From Halomonas aestuarii (GTDB lineage Bacteria > Pseudomonadota > Gammaproteobacteria > Pseudomonadales > Halomonadaceae): a stretch of 64,000 nucleotides of DNA. Under the pieces are notes generated by a model. The model searched no databases and had not been told where the DNA came from. It saw only the letters and a program-made list of their open reading frames with translations. Shown piece by piece: positions 54,628 to 64,000 of the stretch. Position numbers and translations under genes: made by a program. Each line of letters opens with the position of its first letter. Positions within the stretch are counted from its first letter, which is position 1. Location of the stretch: positions 2,108,001-2,172,000 of the forward strand of contig NZ_CP018139.1 in NCBI RefSeq assembly GCF_001886615.1, in the 5' to 3' direction.

Positions 54628-54690
54628 GAGGAGGTCCGACGCCAAGGATGGCGTCGGTAGCGCCCAATGAGGGGTTCATGGCGCCTCCTC
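54628..54690 (-). repeat. Structured intergenic repeat, copy D
   Basis: Between rnhB and dnaE, read on the minus strand. GAGGAGG (54628-54634) pairs with CCTCCTC (54684-54690); hairpin CCGACGCC (54636-54643) / GGCGTCGG (54650-54657) with 6-base loop AAGGAT. Core at 54657-54673 differs from the others at two positions. Outer flanks are only partly complementary. Confidence 0.8.
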
Positions 54691-54796
54691 GGTGGCCCGG
54701 CATCCCGGGGCCAGGCTCCCGACCAGCTTCGCGTCACCGCCGTGTCGACGATTTCTTTCTCCGTGTTGACCCACAACCGCTACGCCCGAGTTCGCC

Positions 54797-58303
<3,507 letters not shown>

Positions 58304-58362
58304 GCAGGGGATGAACCGGAAGCGTTCGGGTATGCTGGCCCAGCGTTGCCGGTGACGACGCT

Positions 58363-58443
58363 CCGGGGAGACGCTGTGACCCCCTCCCTGGGCGCTACAT
58401 TTGCCTTCCCTGGCAAATGACCTCCCTTTCGAGCCGTCCCCGG
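58363..58443 (+). repeat. Structured intergenic repeat, copy E
   Basis: Between dnaE and accA. Arms CCGGGGA (58363-58369) / TCCCCGG (58437-58443); exact core CCCTCCCTGGGCGCTAC (58382-58398); hairpin CATTTGCC (58398-58405) / GGCAAATG (58412-58419) with loop TTCCCT. Confidence 0.85.
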
Positions 58444-58581
58444 CGCTCCTGGCCCTGGCGCCATCCGCTGTCGCCTTGCGCCTTGCGTTGAGGGTGCGAT
58501 AATGCCCGTCACGCTCATTTTTCGCATCGCCCTCCACTCAGTCCGGGGTCGGGCGGTGAAACACGACAAGGCGTCTGGCCA

Positions 58582-59534
58582 ATGAATCCCAACTATCTCG
58601 ATTTCGAACAGCCCATTGCCGAGCTCCAGGCCAAGATCGAGGAGCTGCGGCTGGTCGGCAATGACAGCCAGGTCAACCTCAGCGACGAGATCGGCCGTCT
58701 CGAGGAGAAGAGCCGCAAGCTCACCGAGTCTATCTTCAAGGACCTCTCCCCGTGGCAGGTCTCCCAGCTCTCGCGTCACCCCCAGCGGCCCTACACCCTG
58801 GATTACCTCGAGCACGTCTTCACCGACTTCGACGAGCTCCACGGCGACCGTCACTTCGCCGATGACGCGGCCATCGTCGGGGGATCGCCCGGCTGGACGA
58901 CAAGCCGGTGATGGTGATCGGCCACCAGAAGGGCCGCGACGTGAAGGAGAAGGTGCGCCGCAACTTCGGCATGCCGCGCCCCGAGGGGTACCGCAAGGCG
59001 TGCCGGCTGATGGAGATGGCCGAGCGCTTCCGGATGCCGGTGCTGACCTTCATCGACACCCCCGGCGCCTACCCGGGCATCGACGCCGAGGAGCGCGGCC
59101 AGTCCGAGGCCATCGCCTACAACCTGGCGGTGATGTCGCGGCTCAGGACGCCGATACTTGCCACCGTGGTGGGCGAGGGCGGCTCCGGCGGGGCGCTGGC
59201 CATCGGCGTCTGTGACGAGCTGGCCATGCTGCAGTACTCCACCTACTCGGTGATCTCACCCGAGGGCTGCGCCTCCATCCTGTGGAAGAGCGCCGAGAAG
59301 GCGCCCGATGCGGCCCAGGCCATGGGGATCACCGCTGAGCGCCTCAAGGAGCTGGGGCTGGTCGATACCCTGGTCGCCGAGCCGCTGGGCGGCGCCCACC
59401 GGCACCCGGTGACCACCGCCGAACGGGTCAAGGCATCGCTGCTGGCGAGCCTTGACCGCCTGGAGGCGATGGACATGGACCGCTTGCTGGAGCGTCGCTA
59501 CGAGCGCCTGATGAGCTACGGCGCGCCGGTGTAA
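58582..59534 (+). pseudogene. accA: Acetyl-CoA carboxylase carboxyltransferase alpha subunit, frameshifted as presented
   Basis: The alpha half of the carboxyltransferase that makes malonyl-CoA, the first step of fatty-acid synthesis. The N-terminal part (58582-58883, to AAIVGG) and the C-terminal part (from about 58884 to 59534, through [17 protein letters not shown] and [12 protein letters not shown]) are both intact, but in different frames. A run of five G at 58879-58883 is one short: with six, the frame continues [17 protein letters not shown] exactly as in AccA and gives about 317 residues. Because accA is essential and no slippery heptamer is present, a base-calling or assembly error is the likeliest cause; true inactivation is unlikely. 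Confidence 0.85.
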
Positions 59535-59541
59535 GCCCCCG

Positions 59542-60840
59542 ATGCGCGATGCAAGCGCGCTACAGTCCCTGATCGACGACGCCCTGGCGGACACCCCGCC
59601 GGGGCGTTGCGTCTGGGTCGCCCTGTCGGGCGGCCTGGACTCCACCCTGCTGCTGACCCTGGCCGCGCAGGCCTGCCGGCGCCATCCGCGCCCCTTGCGC
59701 GCGCTGCATGTCCATCACGGGATGCAGTCCGCCGCCGAGGACTTCGAGCGCCACTGCCGCCGGCTGGCCTCGCGGCTCGGCGTGCCGCTCTTCGTCGAAC
59801 GGGTCGCGGTCGACCTCGCGGCCGGGCAGGGACCGGAAGCGGCGGCCCGTGAGGCGCGCCAGGCGGCCTTTGCCCGGCGCCTGGCCCCGGGCGATACCCT
59901 CTGGCTGGCCCAGCACGGCGACGACCAGGCCGAGACCTTCCTGCTGGCCGCCCTGCGGGGCAGCGGCGTGCGTGGGCTCGCCGCCATGCCGTCAGGCCGT
60001 GACTGGCGCGGCGCCCGCCTCGCGCGCCCGCTGCTGGGCGTGTCGCGTGAAACGCTGGATACCGAGGCGAGGCGCCGCGGGCTGGCCTGGGTGGAGGACC
60101 CCACCAACGCGGACGAGACCCTCGACCGCAACTTCCTGCGCCATGCCGTGCTGCCGCTGCTCGAGACCCGCTGGCCCGCAGCCGGCCAGGCCCTGGCCCG
60201 CAGCGCGGCGCTGGCCGGCGAGGCCGACGGCCTGCTCGAGGAACTCGCCGGTCTGGACCTCGAGGGGCTGGGCGGAGACCCCGGCCGGTTGCCGATCACC
60301 GGGCTCCAGGCGCTCTCCGCCCCTCGCCGGCGCCTGCTGATCCGCCATGCCTGCCGGCGTCAGGACCTGCCGACGCCTCCCCTCCGGCGCCTCGAGGCGC
60401 TGCTCCACCAGCTCGACGCCCGCGCGGACGCCGAGGTCAGGGTCGTCTGGGCCGGGGGCGAGGCGCGGGTCTGGCGGGGGCACCTCTACCTGCTGCGCCC
60501 TGCCGATGCCTGCCGGCCGGCCGAGCGGGGAGACGTCTGGTGCGTCGACTGGGACGGGCGGTCGCCGCTGGCCACGCCCCTGGGCGAGTTCCCGGCCACG
60601 CTGGGCCGGGAGGACGGCACGCCGGTCCGGCTGCGGGTGATGCCGCGACGGGGCGGCGAGCGCCTGCGGCTGGCCGGCCGCGGCCGGCGGGACCTCAAGC
60701 GGCTGCTGCAGGAACTCGGTGTGCCGCCCTGGGAGCGCGAGCGGCTGCTGGTGGTCCACCAGGGCGAGGAGGCGGTGGCGGTGCTGGCGCCGCGGGGGCC
60801 CCGCTGGCGGGTCGTGGCCGAGGGCTGGTCAGGGGCGTGA
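59542..60840 (+). CDS. tilS: tRNA(Ile)-lysidine synthase
   Basis: Converts C34 of tRNA-Ile(CAU) to lysidine so that it reads AUA. 432 residues: N-terminal PP-loop ATPase with SGGLDS at 29-34 and HHG, then TilS substrate-binding domains; VEDPTNAD and FLRHAVLP are typical. 7 bases after accA, as in E. coli (accA-tilS nearby). Its end overlaps the convergent ppx gene by 12 bases. Confidence 0.93.
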   Translation: MRDASALQSLIDDALADTPPGRCVWVALSGGLDSTLLLTLAAQACRRHPRPLRALHVHHGMQSAAEDFERHCRRLASRLGVPLFVERVAVDLAAGQGPEAAAREARQAAFARRLAPGDTLWLAQHGDDQAETFLLAALRGSGVRGLAAMPSGRDWRGARLARPLLGVSRETLDTEARRRGLAWVEDPTNADETLDRNFLRHAVLPLLETRWPAAGQALARSAALAGEADGLLEELAGLDLEGLGGDPGRLPITGLQALSAPRRRLLIRHACRRQDLPTPPLRRLEALLHQLDARADAEVRVVWAGGEARVWRGHLYLLRPADACRPAERGDVWCVDWDGRSPLATPLGEFPATLGREDGTPVRLRVMPRRGGERLRLAGRGRRDLKRLLQELGVPPWERERLLVVHQGEEAVAVLAPRGPRWRVVAEGWSGA

Positions 60841-62361
60841 CAGCGTCAGGGAGTAGCCGGCGGCCGCCTGGTAGGCGGCTTCCTGCTCCAGGTCGTTGAG
60901 CAGCAGGGCCGGGTCGTCGTCGCCGTTCAGGGTCAGCTGCAGCGCCTCGCCGTCGGCCACGAGTCGCGGCAGGGGAGGGGGCTGCTCGGGACGGGAGTGG
61001 TTGATCAGCACGGCCAGGCGCAGCAGGCGGGCCAGCCGGGCGTGGGGCCCCTGCTCGGAGGCGGGCAGGGCCTGCCACTCCTTGACCGGGAACTTGCGGC
61101 GGTGGGCGCGCACCAGGAAGGCCAGCAGCCGCTGCTCCGGGCGCGAGAAGCCGGCCAGGTCGGAGTGTTCCAGCAGGTAGGCCCCGTGACGGTGGAACTG
61201 GCTGTGGGAGATGGCCAGGCCCACCTCGTGGAGCCGGCTCCCCCAGTCGAGGAAGCGTGCCTGGTCGTCGTCCAGCCCCCAGGCCTCCCGGACCTGGTCG
61301 AACAGCCCGAGGGCCGTCGCCGCCACGTTATCGGCCTGTCGGCCGTCCACCCGGTAGTTGCGGGCCAGGCCGTCCAGGGTCTTGAGACGGGAGTCCTCGG
61401 GGGTATGGCGACCCACCATGTCATAGAGCACGCCCTCGCGCAGGGCGCCGTCGGCAAAGCGCATCTGCTGCAGGTCGAAGGCCTCGAAGATGGCGCCGAG
61501 GATCGCGATGCCCGCCGGAAAGATCCGCGAGCGGTCGGCCTTGAGTCCGGGCATGGAAACCCGGTCCAGCCGCTTGCAGCGGATCAACTGCCGGCGCAGC
61601 TCCCGCAGTCCCTCGCGGGTGATCACCCCCCCGGGCCCCTGGCCGGCCGCCGCGATCACCGCCGCCGCGGCCTTGATGGTGCCGCTGGAGCCCACGGGGT
61701 CTTGCCAGCCGAGCCGCTGGAAGGGGCGCTGGATGTTGGCCAGCTCCGAGAGGGCGGCGAGCTCGGCGCGGCGCATGCGCTTCTCGCTGATCTCGCCGCT
61801 GTCGAAGAAGCGCCGGGTGAAGGTCACGCAGCCCATCCGCAGGCTCTCCAGGGCCAGCGGCTCGAAGTGCTCGCCGATGATGAACTCCGTGGAGCCGCCG
61901 CCGATGTCGACGATCAGTCGGCGGCCATCCTCGGCCACCGCATGGGCCGCGCCCAGGTAGATCAGGCGCGCCTCCTCGCGGCCGGCGATGATCTCGATGC
62001 GGTGACCCAGCAGGGCCTCGGCGCGCTCGATCAGGACCTGGCTGTTGCGCGCATCGCGCAGGGCATTGGTGCCGACCACCCGCAGGTCGCGGTGGCCGAT
62101 GCCCTTCAGGAAGGGGGCGAAGCGGGCCAGGCAGTCCAGCGCCCGGCGCATGGCGTCCTCGCCGAGCACGCCGTCCTCGTCGAGCCCGGCGGCCAGCTGA
62201 ACCTTCTCGCCCAGCCGGGCGACCACCTGCAACCGGTCGTCCTGGTAGTTGGCGACCAGCAGGTGGAAGCTGTTGGAGCCGAGGTCGATGGCGGCGAGGC
62301 GGCGGGGGGCGGTGGCGGTCTCCCCCGGGGTGGCGGCGGGCCGGTCCGTTGGCACTGTCAT
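60829..62361 (-). CDS. ppx: Exopolyphosphatase (Ppx/GppA family)
   Basis: Releases phosphate from inorganic polyphosphate chains; GppA-type pppGpp hydrolysis is possible in the family. 510 residues with ASKHA-fold phosphate loops AAIDLGSNSFHLLV (about 22-35) and VDIGGGSTE, then an HD-like C-terminal domain (LHEVGLAISHSQFHRHG). ATG 62361 is preferred over a TTG at 62418. Divergent from rho. Confidence 0.93.
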   Translation of the reverse strand: MTVPTDRPAATPGETATAPRRLAAIDLGSNSFHLLVANYQDDRLQVVARLGEKVQLAAGLDEDGVLGEDAMRRALDCLARFAPFLKGIGHRDLRVVGTNALRDARNSQVLIERAEALLGHRIEIIAGREEARLIYLGAAHAVAEDGRRLIVDIGGGSTEFIIGEHFEPLALESLRMGCVTFTRRFFDSGEISEKRMRRAELAALSELANIQRPFQRLGWQDPVGSSGTIKAAAAVIAAAGQGPGGVITREGLRELRRQLIRCKRLDRVSMPGLKADRSRIFPAGIAILGAIFEAFDLQQMRFADGALREGVLYDMVGRHTPEDSRLKTLDGLARNYRVDGRQADNVAATALGLFDQVREAWGLDDDQARFLDWGSRLHEVGLAISHSQFHRHGAYLLEHSDLAGFSRPEQRLLAFLVRAHRRKFPVKEWQALPASEQGPHARLARLLRLAVLINHSRPEQPPPLPRLVADGEALQLTLNGDDDPALLLNDLEQEAAYQAAAGYSLTLSRP

Positions 62362-62812
62362 GGCGCGTCCTGATGGGCTATGGGAATGGAGGTTGCGGGT
62401 GGCATCCGGTGTTGTCAATTGCCCCTCGACCGGCGCGGCGGCAGGGCTTGCGTTTGTCGGCGCCCTTGACTAGTATCGGGTCGTTCGCCTGTTCCGAATG
62501 TTTCCCGACCGTTTCACGGCGATCCCGTCGCGGTCAGTTTCCAAGTCGTCAGACAGCCCACTGCATCAGCCTGCGATCCCGGCCCCGTGCCCGGAACCGC
62601 TGATCAGGCGAAATGAACCTGCTTCCTCGCTTACGATATCGGCCCGGCAACCCCCAGATTGCGGTCGCCCGCCCATGGCCATTCGATGCATCACGACGAG
62701 AGGTAGCCTGTCCGGGCTCTGAACGCATCCACAGGGCGTCATCGTCTCGCCTCCTGTCTTTCCTCACGGCGCACCGCCGCCCGGCTTCCACGAGCAAATT
62801 CTGAACACACCG
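62362..62812. promoter_or_regulatory. ppx/rho intergenic region with the rho leader
   Basis: 451 bases without a recognisable gene. The half nearer rho is C-rich with pyrimidine stretches (for example CGTCTCGCCTCCTGTCTTTCC near 62744) and few stable hairpins, as expected of a rut-type leader through which Rho terminates its own mRNA (known in E. coli). I see no trxA-like WCGPC codons and cannot place a promoter confidently (TTGACT at 62467 lacks a good -10). Confidence 0.5.
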
Positions 62813-64000
62813 ATGAATCTTACCGAACTCAAGCAAAAGCCAGTTCCGGAGCTTCTGGAGATCGCCCGCGAGATGGGCATCGACAACCTGGCGCGTTCCC
62901 GCAAGCAGGACATCATCTTCGCCATCCTCAAGAAGCATGCCAAGAGCGGTGAGCCGATCTTCGGTGATGGCGTGCTGGAGATCCTGCAGGATGGATTCGG
63001 CTTTCTGCGCAGTGCCGACAGCTCCTACCTGGCCGGTCCCGATGACATCTATGTCTCGCCCTCGCAGATCCGTCGCTTCAACCTGCGCAAGGGCGACTCC
63101 ATCTCCGGCAAGATTCGCCCGCCGAAGGAAGGGGAGCGCTACTTCGCGCTGTTGAAGGTCAGCGAGATCAACTTCGACAAGCCGGAAAACGCCAAGCACA
63201 AGATCCTCTTCGAGAACCTCACGCCGCTGTTCCCCCAGGAGCGGCTGCGCATGGAGATCGGCAACGGCTCCACCGAGGACCTCACCGCCCGCATCATCGA
63301 TCTCACCGCGCCCATCGGCAAGGGCCAGCGCGGACTGCTGGTCTCCCCGCCCAAGGCGGGCAAGACCCTGATGCTGCAGAACATCGCCACCTCCATCACT
63401 CGCAACAACCCCGAGTGCCACCTGATCGTGCTGCTGATCGACGAGCGCCCCGAGGAGGTGACGGAGATGTCGCGCACCGTGCGCGGCGAGGTGGTGGCCT
63501 CGACCTTCGACGAGCCGCCGGCCCGTCACGTGCAGGTGGCCGAGATGGTCATCGAGAAGGCCAAGCGACTGGTCGAGCACAAGAAGGACGTGGTGATCCT
63601 GCTCGACTCCATCACGCGTCTGGCCCGTGCCTACAACACCGTGGTGCCGAGCTCCGGCAAGGTGCTCACCGGCGGTGTCGACGCCCATGCCCTGGAGAAG
63701 CCCAAGCGCTTCTTCGGCGCGGCGCGCAACATCGAGGAGGGCGGCAGTCTGACCATCATCGCCACGGCACTGGTCGACACCGGCTCCAAGATGGACGAGG
63801 TGATCTTCGAGGAGTTCAAGGGCACCGGCAACATGGAGGCCCACCTCGACCGCAAGCTGGCCGAGCGTCGCGTCTATCCGGCGATCAACATCCGCCGCAG
63901 CGGCACCCGCCGCGAGGACCTGATCGCCTCCGAGGACGAGATGCAGCGCATGTGGATCCTGCGCAAGCTGCTCAACCCCATGGAGGACACGGCGGCCACC
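62813..64000 (+). CDS. rho: Transcription termination factor Rho (3' end outside window)
   Basis: Hexameric RNA-dependent helicase that ends transcription. 396 codons are present, lacking about the last 23 compared with E. coli (419). N-terminal helical domain ([18 protein letters not shown]), cold-shock-like RNA-binding domain with GFGFLRS (about 61-67), P-loop PPKAGKT at 179-185 and [13 protein letters not shown] (Walker B region). No stop codon before the window end. Confidence 0.97.
   Translation, partial: MNLTELKQKPVPELLEIAREMGIDNLARSRKQDIIFAILKKHAKSGEPIFGDGVLEILQDGFGFLRSADSSYLAGPDDIYVSPSQIRRFNLRKGDSISGKIRPPKEGERYFALLKVSEINFDKPENAKHKILFENLTPLFPQERLRMEIGNGSTEDLTARIIDLTAPIGKGQRGLLVSPPKAGKTLMLQNIATSITRNNPECHLIVLLIDERPEEVTEMSRTVRGEVVASTFDEPPARHVQVAEMVIEKAKRLVEHKKDVVILLDSITRLARAYNTVVPSSGKVLTGGVDAHALEKPKRFFGAARNIEEGGSLTIIATALVDTGSKMDEVIFEEFKGTGNMEAHLDRKLAERRVYPAINIRRSGTRREDLIASEDEMQRMWILRKLLNPMEDTAAT

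Noticed and set aside
58872..58890. Programmed -1 frameshift in accA
   Set aside because: The local sequence TCGGGGGATC does not provide an X-XXY-YYZ slippery heptamer and there is no clear downstream pseudoknot; a missing G explains the break more simply.
62362..62812. Hidden or decayed trxA upstream of rho
   Set aside because: No frame shows the thioredoxin WCGPC active site or flanking pattern, and the composition fits a leader.

Overview
This window is a chromosomal segment of a very G+C-rich gammaproteobacterium. Halomonas or another member of the Halomonadaceae fits best. Gene order mixes Pseudomonas-like blocks (coaBC-dut-algC-argB, glnD-dapC-yffB-dapD-dapE) with the near-universal gammaproteobacterial envelope and translation cluster from rpsB to tilS. 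The genus is inferred from G+C content, protein style and synteny, not from a search. Almost everything is core housekeeping. I see no prophage, insertion sequence, CRISPR array, toxin-antitoxin or defence island, tRNA or rRNA.

Layout. 1-7 kb: the end of an outer-membrane barrel gene, then prfB (with its programmed +1 frameshift), lysS, a small conserved hypothetical gene, an EmrB-type MFS exporter, and bolA-holD-rimI. 6.6-11.6 kb: zapB and rsmD on the minus strand, then ftsY-ftsE-ftsX-rpoH on the plus strand. 11.7-16.5 kb: the minus-strand block coaBC-dut-algC-argB-slmA (pantothenate/CoA, dUTP hygiene, sugar phosphates, arginine, nucleoid occlusion). 16.6-20.5 kb: radC, rpmB-rpmG, mutM, rlmI and a DUF2007 protein. 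20.6-31.7 kb: scattered single genes: ald, trpS, a YeeE/YedE transporter, NAD-malic enzyme, aconitase, a CPXCG protein, trxB, slyX and a membrane-anchored cold-shock-domain protein. 31.8-39.6 kb: the minus-strand run map, glnD, dapC, yffB, dapD, dapE and a hypothetical gene (start-methionine removal, nitrogen sensing, lysine/diaminopimelate synthesis). 39.6-60.8 kb: rpsB-tsf-pyrH-frr-uppS-cdsA-dxr-rseP-bamA-skp-lpxD-fabZ-lpxA-lpxB-rnhB-dnaE-accA-tilS, which links translation, isoprenoid carrier and phospholipid synthesis, outer-membrane assembly, lipid A synthesis, replication and fatty-acid initiation. 60.8-64 kb: ppx (minus strand) and rho (plus strand, cut by the window end).

The most unusual signal lies between genes. 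Five copies of a structured repeat sit in the gaps ald/trpS, maeA/acnA, trxB/slyX, rnhB/dnaE and dnaE/accA. All share an almost invariant core (CCCTCCCTGGGCGCTAC or close variants) followed at once by a hairpin. In three copies the 8-bp stem has an entirely different sequence but is still perfectly paired. Flanking arms are also inverted and covary in at least one position. I do not recognise this as a named family.

Other points: accA is split by a one-base shortage in a G run (probably a sequence error, since the gene is essential); a sigma-E-like promoter lies just upstream of rpoH; a perfect heptamer repeat (TTGCCCC x5) follows slyX; a 12-bp perfect tandem duplication precedes the membrane cold-shock gene; and trxA is absent from the ppx-rho junction where pseudomonads carry it.
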